Assembly (NCBI GenBank): GCA_905183005.1
Contig: CAJJDO010000063.1
Span: 142,098 to 206,097 of the forward strand
Direction: 5' to 3'
Length of the DNA: 64,000 nucleotides
DNA from: Paramecium pentaurelia
Lineage: Eukaryota; Ciliophora; Oligohymenophorea; Peniculida; Parameciidae
This document shows, piece after piece, positions 50,410 through 63,000 of this stretch. The notes below the pieces were generated by a model that ran no database searches, was not told the DNA's origin, and was given only the letters and a program-made list of their open reading frames with translations. Positions within the stretch are counted from its first letter, which is position 1, and each line of letters opens with the position of its first letter. The translations under genes and the position numbers were made by a program.

Positions 50410-51623
50410 TCATCTTAACTCTAATTTTAAAATACCTTTAATTTAATCTCTTATTTTAAATTACAAGACATCAATTTCTTCATTTTAAAGTGTTCTTTCT
50501 AAACTTCTATAATGAATTCGATAACATTTGCTTGTAAGGTCTTTCTTTTTATTGTAAAATGTATCTACACATTCTACTTTTTCTATTAAATCTCCTCCTA
50601 TATCTCTAATAATTGAATGCAAATCATTTTCTTCCCATGTTTTATGATCAACATAAAAAGAAACATCTTTATAACAACTTGGATATTTGCTAAATGGTTA
50701 AAATTTATTTATTTAACCAGCTCTAAATTAATCGAGAAATCTAGGATCTTATGACCAAAATAATCTAATATCTGGGATTTAGAATAAGAGGAGAGCTAAT
50801 CTTTCTAATCCCAAACCTGCTGCCCATCCAACTTCAGTGAGTCTCTGGATTGATATAAATATATACTTAACAATTCTTCATTAAATCTTAATGAATAACT
50901 CCACATCCAAGTACCTCTAACCATTTATCTTAAAAATAAATCTCTAATTCCATTGATGGATTAGTAAATGGGAATGTAGTTTCAACCCATCTCATTTATA
51001 CATCACCAAATAAATGTCTTGTCAATCTTTCTAGAGTTTCTTTTAAATCATCCATAGATTCTTATATTTAATGTTGTAAATATTTAGATGAGAATTAATC
51101 TTATTAAAAGATTCTGACTATCTCTACTTAATGAAAGACTGGATAATGTGTTGCATCAATTTCATCTCTTCTATAAACATCTCCAACTACTACAAATGCA
51201 TCAACATTATTTTCTATTAATTCAACTTAATGAGCTGAAGTATGACATCTTAATAAAGTATTCTCATTAATATAATAAGTGTCACTTTTTTTTCTGCTTG
51301 GATGATCAGGAGGCACTAATAATGAATCAAAATTCTTTATAATTATTTACATAAATTACCTACTTTACTGATACAATTGGAGAAAGATTATCAATAATTT
51401 TGTACTTCATAGGATATTTACTTTGCTTCTCTGTTATAGCTTCATTTTGAAAAAATGTTTCAATTCTATTCTTTATTATACCTAAAGGATGTGAAGGTAT
51501 TTTATGTAGATCTCTACCAACATATGATATCATTTTATCAGTTATATTACTATAAGAATTCTATTATTTCCTAATTTAATCTTGTAGAGAGCAAAATTGG
51601 AATCGAATCAATCTTCTTAACAT
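50410..51623 (-). CDS. FARS2: Mitochondrial phenylalanyl-tRNA synthetase (monomeric)
   Basis: 388 residues after introns of 25 nt (near 51,350) and 22 nt (near 50,855); exact multiple of three. The N-terminus M-L-R-R-L-I-R-F-Q-F is a mitochondrial targeting type sequence. Class II synthetase motifs are clear: R-C-H-T-S-A-H-Q and V-F-V-V-G-D-V-Y-R-R-D in motif 2, and G-W-A-A-G-L-G-L-E-R-L-A in motif 3 followed by D-P-R-F-L. The last 95 residues form an FDX-ACB anticodon-binding domain (K-Y-P-S-C-Y-K-D-V-S-F-Y-V, G-D-L-I-E-K-V-E). This single-chain arrangement is typical of the mitochondrial enzyme, which charges tRNA-Phe in the matrix. Confidence 0.93.
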
Positions 51624-51984
51624 AAATTATATTTGTGATATAAATTATTATTAAAATTAATTATAATAAAATATATATATATAATCTTTCTTGTAAAAGA
51701 TCTAATTTTTATTAGCTATTAATGAATTTGTGTTCTAATTTATTTCAATTTCTAGATATAAGAGCATAAGATATAATATAAAAAAAGAATGATATTTGAT
51801 AGATTATTAAATCAATTTAATTAGATAAATTACTAATGCACAAATGAATAATTTTATAAATAGGTTTTCTCATCATAATTATTATTTAAATAGAATTGAA
51901 GATATCATAAATAAATTTTAGTGTATAATCCATAATTTATAAATGATAATATTATCGAAAATATAAAGATAAATAAAGTAAAAT
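51624..51984. other. AT-rich intergenic region
   Basis: About 360 bp between two minus-strand genes; no supported feature beyond the presumed FARS2 promoter. Confidence 0.5.
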
Positions 51985-53607
51985 TCAATCTTAATCTTCG
52001 ATAGTTTCATCAAATTAATTCATGCCCAAAGCATCAAGAGTGGAAATAATAGAATTAATTTTATTATTTAATCCAGTATCTTATTAATAGTCAACCTCTA
52101 GACTTTTTTCAATATTTGTTCTTACTTAATTTATAAATGAGTTTTAAGTGTAAAAATTTTATTAAAAATTATTTTCTTTGATATCATTCTAAAAAACATC
52201 ACTTTATTGTATGTCATCTAACTCTTCAAAATAATCTTAGATATTATGATCAGAGGATTCTATAAAATATATAAATTTGAATAATACCTATACTTTAAGT
52301 AGAACCAATTCCAAGACTGCATTAATTAATTGTGTTTACTTCAATATATTTACTAATTGTAACTCCTTAACTGTTTCCAAGTGAATTTACAAATTAAATA
52401 AATCCTGTAAATTTATCACTATTACTCTTCTAAATTATATGAACATTTTCAAGTTCTAACATTAAATCTTCAAGAACAATCTATTAATATTCTTAACCTA
52501 AAGGAAGTGTCTTTAATGCTCGATGAATATTACTCTGTTAATTTACAGAACAACTTGTTTAGAGAGATTGGCATTTTTTCAAAAATATTTCATCACGACT
52601 ATCATGATCTTCTTCTTCATCATCAATCATTTATATTGATTATAACATAGATAAAGTAGTATAAGTCCTATTTTTTTCTATGAATGGATGATTTAAAGCA
52701 TCCAAATATCCAATCCTTTTGTTTGGGTCATTTAAAAGTAGACGTGATATCATGTTTTAAGCATTTAAAGATAATCCTTTTATTTTATTCTTAAAATTCC
52801 ACATTTCAGGTTTACCTAATAATTCTATATGATCACTCATATTTTCATTCTATAAAGGTAGTTCTCCTGTTAAACATTAGAACATTATAACTCCAATACT
52901 CCATAGATCAATCTCTTTGGAATAGTTGCTTTAATGATATATTTCTGGAGCACAATAATAAATATTTCCTGTTTTAGTCATCATCTAATAAGTTTGATTC
53001 TTCCAAATAAATCTACTAGACACTCCAAAATCTAGCAATTTTAATTCACAATTCCCTATTATGTTTACTAAAATATTATCTGGTTTGATATCTCTATGAC
53101 ATATCCCTTTGCTATGTATATGTCCTACTGCCATGAGTAATTGTTTAATAATTTTTCTCACCTCTTCTTCTTTTAAGATGCCTCTATCTTTTAAGATTTA
53201 CTCTAATGATGGATATGGACAATATTCCATTACCACATTGGCAGTATAATATTTTTCATTAATATAAAGTTCGTATTCTTATATTATATTTTAATGTCTT
53301 AAACAACGTGAATTAAAAAATGTTCTTTTTACATTATTATAAACTTCTTCATTGTTCATTCTCATAATTTTGACTGCAAATATATCATTCGTTCCCTTTC
53401 TTTTAGCCAGTTTAACTATTGCATGTGCTCCCTATCCTGAACATTTTCATATTCAATACCCAAAAATTCTTATTATTCATATTTATCCTCAAATCTTATG
53501 GTATCATCAATACTACTTTTCAGACTAATTATTTCTACTTTTTCTTCATCTTAAGTAAATTCTATCTTGCATTTTAAACGATCTTATAGACTATCTTTTT
53601 GAAACAT
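51985..53607 (-). CDS. Serine/threonine protein kinase, CAMK-like
   Basis: 521 residues after introns of 23 and 34 nt; exact multiple of three. The catalytic domain spans about residues 45-325. The Gly-rich loop is G-Q-G-A-H-A-I-V, interrupted at its first Gly by intron 1; the ATP lysine is in F-A-V-K-I; the catalytic loop is C-H-R-D-I-K-P-D-N; then D-F-G, and Y-C-A-P-E-I. All key residues are present, so it should be active. The C-terminal 190 residues carry acidic helices but no canonical EF-hand, so it is not a typical CDPK. Subfamily is uncertain. Confidence 0.9.
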
Positions 53608-53887
53608 TCTTTTTTTATACAAAAATTTATAAATAATTTTCAAAAATTTTTAATATTATAAAGGTAATAACTAATAATTAAAGTCTTATGTAGTAATCTT
53701 TGCTTTTAAAATTGTATAAATTTTTCATAATTTTGAACCTTTAAAAAAAAATATCTTTGAATAAAACTCTTAAATATATATTATGATAAAAATTTAAATG
53801 AATATTATTTTTATAACTTTTTATAATTTTATAATTTTAATCTTATTTATTGAACTTTAACAAATAATGTAAGAAATGAATGTTTTT

Positions 53888-55213
53888 TCAATATAAAAAA
53901 TTAAGATGATCACATTAAGGGAAACATGATTAATGTTTTTCTTTGAGAACTTAACAAAGTTTTGAGAATATCATTATTCTATTTTCATGAGAAATTGATT
54001 CATTTTATAATTCATCAACTGGTACTTTAACTTGTACTAATGAACAAACTTTAGCAACCTTTTCTTTAAATTCATGAGATTATTAATATTTTTTAAAATT
54101 CTCAATCACATCTTAAGTTGGAATTAAATTCTTAGATAATTAAACACCAATTTTTGTAAATGAATTTCTCATAATGGATTCATCTCTTCCATCAATTCTG
54201 GGAAGAGATGATGATCTTAATTTCATGTTTGTAAATAGAAATTTCTATTGTTTATCAATTGACAATCTTTTATTTTTATCAGCAATAGTTGGTACTTATA
54301 TAAAATGAGTGAGAGTTTATTGTGGTTTTTTTTCTTGATATTATTTAAATAATTCATTTTATGCTTCTAATAAAGTGGATTAATGTTCAAGTTCAATCTT
54401 TTATGCTTTGAGAATCAATTTAGCTTCTTAGTATTAGATTATAGATTATTTTAATTTATCCTCATATTATTTGATAGTATTATCAATAAATACTCTTAAT
54501 TCTTAATTTTGTTGTTCTATATAATCGACATCCATATAATTTAATATGGTTTGTTATTCTTAATCATTAATGCTATTTTTATTCTTCTAGTTTGACAATA
54601 ATTTTTATAATATTATTCTGGAATTGGATTTAGAATTACTTCTAATATTATCTCGAAGTTATTGTGTAACTGAATCAATGATTTCAACAGAATTTGGATT
54701 TTATATATCAGTATTATGACTGTCAATTATTTACTTGTTATTTTAGGCTAGAGATTGAATAGATTCATGTAGTTCATTCATATGTTTGGCTGCATCACTT
54801 TCATTAATGTTGTTGAATCTATTTTTATGTTTTCGACTTTATTCAAGGAGATGTTCGAAAGGTAGATTACCTGAATGAGGAGTCAATAATAATTCAAATT
54901 ATTAAATCCAATTCAGGAGATTTGAGATCAATAAAAGATGAAATCCTGATAAGGTCTATTTTAATATAGAAAAATTGTTTACTTTTATAAGTTCACCAAT
55001 AAACTCTAAGTTATAATCACTCAAATTTAGTATCAATTGCTCTTCACAAGCAGTCACAATCCTACAATATTATCTTAAATCTGTAATGTAACCTTGTTAA
55101 ATATTTGAATGTCTCTCTTGAAATTAATCTTAAGCTTTGTTGAGTATTTTTTTTATTTTGCCACTCAAAGTTCTTAGTCTATCAGTTTTATTTGAATATA
55201 GTACATATCCCAT
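53888..55213 (-). CDS. Coiled-coil protein of unknown function
   Basis: 441 residues read without any intron from M-G-Y-V-L-Y-S-N-K-T to TGA 53888. The N-terminal half is helical with scattered hydrophobics (F-E-H-L-L-E-Q-S-R-K-H). A long coiled coil is centred on Y-E-D-K-L-K-Q-S-I-I-Q-Y-Q-E-A-K-L. The C-terminal segment has a basic Ser-rich patch (L-R-S-S-S-L-P-R-I-D). No recognised domain. About 280 bp of A/T-rich spacer separates it from the upstream kinase gene. Confidence 0.6.
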
Positions 55214-55608
55214 TTCTATTCCATTTATAAAATATTAATTAATGAATAAAATCTCTATATATACAATAATTATACATAAAAATAACATATAAAACTAAAC
55301 ATTAATTTTATTAATTTTACATTAAAAAAATTAAGAAGTTTATGTTCATAACTATAGAATTCTTAATAGTTCTAAATATTATTTAACATTTAATACTTAT
55401 TAATCTAATTAGAAAGAGATTTTAAATTTACATATATATAATATAATTTAATTGTTTGAGAATGAGATCAATTCATAAATTTCAAAATAAGAACAATTGT
55501 AAATACATAAAATAAATTTCTTTTTAATATAAAAATAATCTCTTTAAATATAAAGTATATTTCAGCAATATAATTTAATATTATATTATTTATAAATAAT
55601 TATTATTT
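55214..55608. other. AT-rich divergent intergenic region
   Basis: About 395 bp between divergent starts; it should hold both promoters. No other feature was seen. Confidence 0.5.
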
Positions 55609-56517
55609 ATGTCTTCAGAGTTTTTAGATTACACTAAAAATAAGCGGAAAGAAAATTTAGATTTCTTGAGTCAATTTATGAAAAATCATCAAATTAATGT
55701 TGAAACTATAGTCTCTCCTCAACAATCAATTGTTACATCACAAATGACTGATCAAGTTATTAGAATTGTTAATTCAAAATAAAGTTTACAAACATAATAA
55801 TCTCCTACATCAATTACACCTTTATAATCTCCTAAATTAGTTGACACTACTCCAATTATATAAGAAATTGATAGCATTTTAGAAAAAATTCAAATGAAAA
55901 CATATAATCCTTAAAAGTAAACTCCTGAAAAGAAATAATCTCCTGTGAAAATAGAATAACCTAAATAATAAGATATTATATAATAGATTAAAATGAAGAT
56001 TCCATAAAATTAGTCAAAAAAGTAAAAAGAAGAAATATTAATTTAAAATTAAAAATAAGAAACATAAATAACAGAACCTGAAGAAAATATAATTATTCAA
56101 TCAAAAGAGCCATCTCCTAAAAAAGAATCTTCAATTAAAGATGAAGTCAAGAGAATAAGAGATACTTTTAAACCACCTAAATCATAGAAGATTGAAAAAC
56201 CTATAGATTAAGAATTTGAAGAACCTAAATAAGAACTAATTACAACTTCATAATTCCCATAATTCATAAATGAAGATTCATCTATGGAATATGTAACACC
56301 AATAAAGAAAATGGAAATTTATTCATAATTAAGTTATAGTTAAAGTAATTCAATACTCTAATCAGAATTAAAAGAAACTACATAGAAACCAGAATTTAAT
56401 TTAATGAAAGATCCTGTAATAGAAGAACTCATCTAAGAAGAATTAATATTAATGCAAAGATTACATTTCCTATAATAGTAATTGTAATATGAATAAAGAC
56501 AACATGAGTTTATTTGA
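55609..56517 (+). CDS. Disordered Gln/Pro/Ser-rich protein
   Basis: 302 residues, no intron. Repeated short motifs of the type Q-S-P, T-P and K-Q-S-P-V-K suggest many proline-directed phosphorylation sites. Lys and Glu are frequent, and a short Gln-rich helix ends the protein (L-I-Q-E-E-L-I-L-M-Q-R-L). No folded domain was recognised. It converges on the triple-PH gene with 15 bp between the two stop codons. Confidence 0.6.
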
Positions 56518-56532
56518 ATAGTTACTATTATA

Positions 56533-59500
56533 TCATTTAGGTCTCTCTATTCCTAATGCTATCAAAAATTGAGTCCAGCAAGAAGTTGATTACTTCTAAC
56601 TGTAATTCTAATAATATTACTATATATTTACTGGTTCACTCTATTATTCAAATACTTCTACTTAATGAGGTTTAGTTTTATCTCCCAATTCCTTTAACTA
56701 TTATTGTTATAACATTTTTTGTTCTTGTTATTTTCTTTTTATTCTATTATAATTAATAAAGATTATTACTCATTTTCTCTTTCAATTCTCTTTCTCTTTC
56801 TTTCTTCTTGTTTTTATAATTATCTTTCTTTTCTAGCTATTTCATCATAATCTTATATAATTGCCTTTTTTCCATTACCAATTTTCTAAATATTAAATAA
56901 ATTTACTATTGCTTCTATTGTTATTACAGTTGAATCTAATTAATTTTATTCTTTCAATATTGTTTTAATCCATAATTCACATTCTTCTTTGCTCTAAGTT
57001 TTAAATTTATAAATTTTTGAATCTTCCAATTAAATTTTGAAATTAGCTGGTTTTTTTATATTAGGAATAACTTCATCTACACTTTATAAATTAATTTTAT
57101 TTTAAGCTTCTCTAGAATTGGCATTAATATACCAATACATATATCCTTTTCTTATTCTAACATATCTATAATCCCATCCTTTTTATTTAGGTTTTTTCTT
57201 ATTTAAATAACCTTCATCAATGAATTCTTTTTTTTCTATTGAATTTCTTACTTCTTATTATAAAGGTATCTAATTTATATAAATATATATTACTTATAAT
57301 TAATCATCATTACGAAAATCAAGAAATATATCTGCTCTTCTATTTTCTTATTATTAAATCTATTATAATTGTTGATTTAAAATTTGATCTGTATTTTCTT
57401 CTTCTTCTTAACCTAATACATCCATAATTCTATTTTGATGTTCAACAGGTTCATTTTTATTAATGTCATCAATTAAATTCTTACAGATTTCAATAGTTTC
57501 TTTCTTTTTTTCTTTATCCAAATCAAATCTAATACACATTATAGTTTTAATTGTTTTTTCTGAAAATGGGATTCCAAAATACATTCTTAGATTTTTACAT
57601 GGATCTAAAATACTAAGAGAATCCTCATTTATAAAATTGATCATATCATCAAATGGTTTTAATGAAGCAAGTAATTATTTTTCAAAAATGAATGTTTCTA
57701 ATTCTTAAACTAAAATATCTTTATCATTTTCTAATTTATTATTAAAATCTTTTTGATTTTCTTTTTTAGCTTTTCCACAAGATATAATGAATTAATTAAA
57801 ATAATAAAGAACAATTGAATCTAATAATTATTTCCATAATTTTCTACTAAAACTATCATGTAATTAAGACAGTGTTTCAGTTGCTGGTTCAATGATACTT
57901 TTGAGAATATCAATAATTTATAGTTCGAGAAATGACTTTTTAAAATATTAACCAACACGATTGAAATAAAAGAAAAATATCTTATCTCTACAACTGTTAG
58001 CTATTTATACAAAATTTTTGGTTATTTTTTGACAATCAAATACTTTTTCAGTTTCTTCTTCATTCAAATTACCAACTTATTAAAGTACTTTAGAATAATT
58101 CTTAGTATTATCATGTAATGCTAATGTATTATTACAAATAGCTATTAATTTAGGTGTTGATAATTATATTTCATCTATCATCTCTTATATTCCATATTAA
58201 TATTATTATAAGATTGTTTTACCAAATCCACCAAATTTCAAACTAGTTTCTTTACAAGGACATAATTTATATGCCATATCAAATGATTCATTAATTATTT
58301 TGAATAAATCTATTGGTGTTTATGTAATCAATAATTATTAATCATTAAAAATAGGTTCTTATGTTTTCTCTTGTTCTATAATAGAATTTATTACAGATTC
58401 TAAATTTTCTAGGGATCTATTTACATATATATTAAGTAGAACTCTGACTCCAAAAATTATTCTATCATCATTAAAGAAATCTTTCATCTAATTTAAATAA
58501 TCATTTAACCATTATGCTAAAATTAATAATTCAGGTGACTAAAATTCATTTTAGTGTAAAATACTTGCATTTATTTATAATGTAAATCCCAGAATGCTGA
58601 GATTCTCTCACAAATCTTCTCATGATATATATCTGTATATTCTTTTATGATATCCTTTCGTTATGGATCTTTCACAATACATGCTTACATAGATTCCAAC
58701 ATATCTTATCTCAATTCACTTAGTTACTTTACTAATATTGTTATATCTTAATCATCCTAAATCAAAATTTAAGAAAGATCTTTTTCTAATTTCATTTTCA
58801 TTTTCTCTCTTCTTGTAATTAATTAAGGTTCTTCATCATATAATTATATAATAGGATCTATATTCTTTTTTATTTTTATTTTTAAAGGATTATGAATTTC
58901 TTTAGTAGTTCTAATAGATAAATTTAAAGCCTATTGCCATTTCTTACGTTCTTATTCTGTATCAGCCATCAAATGATATAATCTATCTCCCATATTCAAT
59001 TTGAATGTAAATCCACTCTCCTTAGATTTTGACATATCTTTCATTATAATTTCTTAACAATCAATCATACGCACATCACCCTTAGCTTTTGGAGGTTTGC
59101 CTTCTTCTTTCTCTTTAAAATAAGTAATTGTATCCAATTCCAACCAAGGAGGTAATTATGCTTCTGTTAAGATCTTTTCATCATTGTATTCAGAATACTA
59201 GAACAATAATAACAAAATATACCAAAAGTTTAGCAGATACCAAAATGAACCATCTTTTCTAAAAATATTTGACTTTACCTTTACTTCTCTTACCTAAATA
59301 TCCATAAATCATTCTTTAATATATGAATTATTCATTCATATTCTTTATAAATTCTTTCAATCCAACTAACTCTATCATCTTTTCATTTGATAATTGACTT
59401 AGATTTTCCTTTTCCTTCTTTTTCTTAATTTCTTTTATTGGTTCAATTAATATTGAATTACGTTGTCTCTCCTTTTACACTTATGCTTACTATACAGTAA

Positions 59501-60061
59501 GATTGTCAACTATCTTATGATTTGAAGTCACTAAATTAATAATACTTATTTATACCTTTGGTTGGACTGTCATTTGACAATTTAACAACTTACTCGGCAC
59601 TCAATTATCTTTTAGTTCTTTCTACATTAGTAGCTAATCGAAGTTCATTCAAAGTATTTATCCATTGTTAATAAACATCTTGTGGTTTAACTTTCAATTC
59701 TAGTTTCCTTCCAGGGAAATGAATGGTAAATTCTTTTTTAGATACTTATTGAATTGATGTAATAGTTGAAACATCAAAAGCTCCATTGGGTCTTGTATCA
59801 GTTTTCTACATTCACAATTTGTTATTTTACATCATTATCAAAATACACTAATTTCCAACCTTTATCTTAAGGATTTTCAATCAACATAAAATATCTCTTT
59901 TGCCATCCTTTTAAGATTGCTGGACTCTTTTTTTTCATCCATCCTCTTAATGGATGACCTTCTATTTTACTATTATTTCTTTTTAATTCCTCACAAAATG
60001 CATCAAAGGATGAAGTTGAAATTGAAAGTCCAGAACGCTTGATCTCAAAATCATTTGACAT
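56533..60061 (-). CDS. Triple PH-domain protein with central helical (CATCHR/MUN-like) region
   Basis: About 1,140 residues with several 25-26 nt introns. PH domain 1 follows a short N-terminus (L-R-G-W-M-K-K-K-S-P, W-Q-K-R-Y-F-M-L, ending W-I-N-T-L-N). A second PH-like unit lies near 58,900-59,300 (P-P-W-L-E-L-D-T, ending R-K-K-W-Q-Q-A-L-N). The centre is a long all-helical region (for example L-H-D-S-F-S-R-K-L-W-K-Q-L-L and M-R-Y/F-type helices), reminiscent of tethering-complex or Munc13 folds. A third PH near 56,980-57,230 reads Y-R-Y-V-R-I-R-K-G-Y-M-Y-W. The C-terminus is basic coiled coil then disordered. Phosphoinositide binding at membranes is likely; the helical-domain assignment is tentative. 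Confidence 0.7.
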
Positions 60062-60097
60062 CTTAATGTAAATAATATAATAATAATTCCATATATA

Positions 60098-63000
60098 TCA
60101 TTTCTTTTTCTCAACTAAAGTTGGTTTTATTTGAAAAGCCTTTTCATAGTTCTTATTAGACTCATCAATCTTCCCTTGATTCTCCAAAGCACATCCTTTA
60201 TTATAGTAAGCTTCTGCACAATTAGGTTGCAATTGTATGGCTAAATCATAATTCTTAATTGCCTCATCAACCTTACCTTTCCTATACATGAGAGTGCCCT
60301 ATTATGATAAATATCAAAAAATACCTTTTCTACATACAATAGAGCCATTTCAGGTGCTAATTTATAAGCTTATTCTAAAGCATTTAAAGCATCATCAAAC
60401 TACTCTAAACCTTACAAAGCTATACTTTTATTATAATAAGTCTCTGGATCTTATGTCTTAGCTTTAATAGCCTTATCATAAATCTCAACTGCCTCCTTAA
60501 AGTTTTCTCTCTCATACAAAGTTGTTCCCTTATTATGATAAGCTTTAACAAAATCACTCTTCAATTTTATGGCTTCATCAAAACATTATAATGCTTAGGA
60601 ATAATCCTGTTTGGCACAAAAAATCACTCCCTAATTTGAATGGGCTTCAGGATTATGAACTTTCAATTTAATTGCTTCCATATATTCATTTTATGATAAT
60701 TCAAGTTTGTTTTATTTATAATATAATACACCTAAATTATTATGAGCTTCAGCATTATTTTAATCAACCCTTAAAGCTTATTTAAGTAAATCGAGTGCCT
60801 ATGAATAATTCTCAGTTTCAATAAGAAGTGTAGCTTAGTTCGATTAACATTGAGGGAAGGTTGGTAATAATTAAAGAGCCATTTAATAAGATGAGATGGC
60901 TTTTTAAGTTTGTTTCTACTTTTAAGCTATGATTCCATAAGCATTATGAATATAAGGAGAGTCTTTTATTTAACTAGCTTTCTATAATAATTTATTCGCT
61001 TCAATTAAATTTTCTTATGCTATTAGTACATTAGCTTTATTAACTTATGCTTCCATCAATTGATCATTCTATTAAATAGCTTAATCAAATATTTTATTGG
61101 CTTCATCATATCTTTTTAAATAAAATAATGAAGCACCTAAATTATTTAAAGTTTATGCATTTTTGACTTCCAATTTTAGAGATTATTATAACATTTAAAC
61201 TGATTCATCATACCTTCCCATAAGATAGAGTGTAACTCCCTTATTATTTAAAGCTTCTGGATATCTATTATTAAGATTAATAGCTTAATCATAGCATTTA
61301 AGAGCATCTTCATATTAACCAATATTTGAATATACTATTCCCAATCCATTTTATGCTTATGAATGACGAGGATTCAATTATAATGATAATTCATATTTTT
61401 ATTTAGCCTCTTCAAAGCGATCACAATTTCTCAAAGCAGTAGCAAAAGCTATCAATGCTTCAGAATTACTATTTAACCATTTCTAATTAGAAATTAATTC
61501 ACATTATTAAACTGCAAATTGATATTCACCCATTTCCTAAAATGTAATACTCAAATTAATTCTTGCAGAATCATATTCAGGATTGATCTCTATTGCTTTT
61601 GAAAAGTATTGTTAGGCTTAGACTAAGTTCTTTTAATTAAAATAGATTGTTCCTTTGTTATTATATGCCTTGAAGAAAGTTGGATCAATATTGATAACTT
61701 CATCTAGTATAGTCAATGCTTCATCCTATCTCTTTAAATCGATTAAAGTAACTGCTTTATTATTTAACAAAGTAGGATTGTTTGGACTTAATTTAATAGC
61801 CTTTTCTAATTCTTTAATAGCTTCTTCAGGTTTGCTTAGATTAAGTAAGGAAACAGCTTTATTATTAAGAGATTTCTCTGAGTCAGACTTTAATTTGAAT
61901 GCAGCATCAAATGTAATTACAGCTTCTTTGGACAATCCACTCTCAAGTTGAGCAACTCCTTTATTGAATTATCCTTCAAAGAAATTTGGTTTTAATTGAA
62001 CAGCTTTCGAAAAGCATTCTAAAGCTTCTTCATACTTCATCAATTATTTTAATAAACAACCTTTTAAAAAGAAACTCTCGTAATCATTGTTTTCTAATTG
62101 ATTGTATTTATCTAAACTATTAATAGCTTCAGCATATCTTTTTAATTTTATATAAGCAGCAGCCTCATTAAATACAGCATCCTTAAAAGTTGGTTATATA
62201 TCAAAAGATCTTGTGAATTATACTAAAGCCTATTCATAATTTTCTAGATTGTAATAAGTAATTCCTAAATTGAAATATGCCCAAGAATTCTAAGAATTTT
62301 ATTCAATTGCATGTTAATAAGATTGAATTGCATCATCAAAATGTTTGAGATTGGTATATGCAATACCTTTCTAGAAATTAGCTGATGAACTGTAAACACT
62401 TTCAAGTTAAATGGCTTGATCATATAATTAAATAGCATCTTCATACTTATTCAATTCCAATAGACAATTCCCTTTAAAGTAATAGATATCTTCTACATCA
62501 GTACCTTAACTAAGTTGAATTGCCTCATCATAATTTTATATGGCTTCATTAAATTTTTTAAGATTTTTTAAACATATTCCCCTATTAATGAATGCAAATT
62601 TACACTCATTTTTAGGTTTAATTTAAATTGCTTTATTAAATTATCTAATAGCATCCTCATACTAATTTAAATTACATAATGCAACTCCTTTGTTATATAA
62701 ACCATCAGCATAATCTCCTTTACCTGAAACAGATGCATTAAAATGTTTCAATGCCTCATCAAATTATTAATTTAGCAATAAGATTACTCCAAGATTATTA
62801 TGAACAACTTAATTCTCTTATCTCTTCAAAACCTCTTAGAAGCATTCTTAAGCAAAAGCAAGATTATTTAAATAATACTCTACGATTCCTTAGACTGCTT
62901 TAGCCTCCATATCATCTTCCTAATGAACTACATACATATCGATTTCCTTTTTAGAATATTCATAGTCTTTTAGATATAATGAACAAATTGCTTAATTAAA

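Noticed and set aside
51985..53607. Assignment of the kinase as a calcium-dependent kinase (CDPK)
   Set aside because: No EF-hand loop with the required acidic and Gly positions is visible in the C-terminal region.
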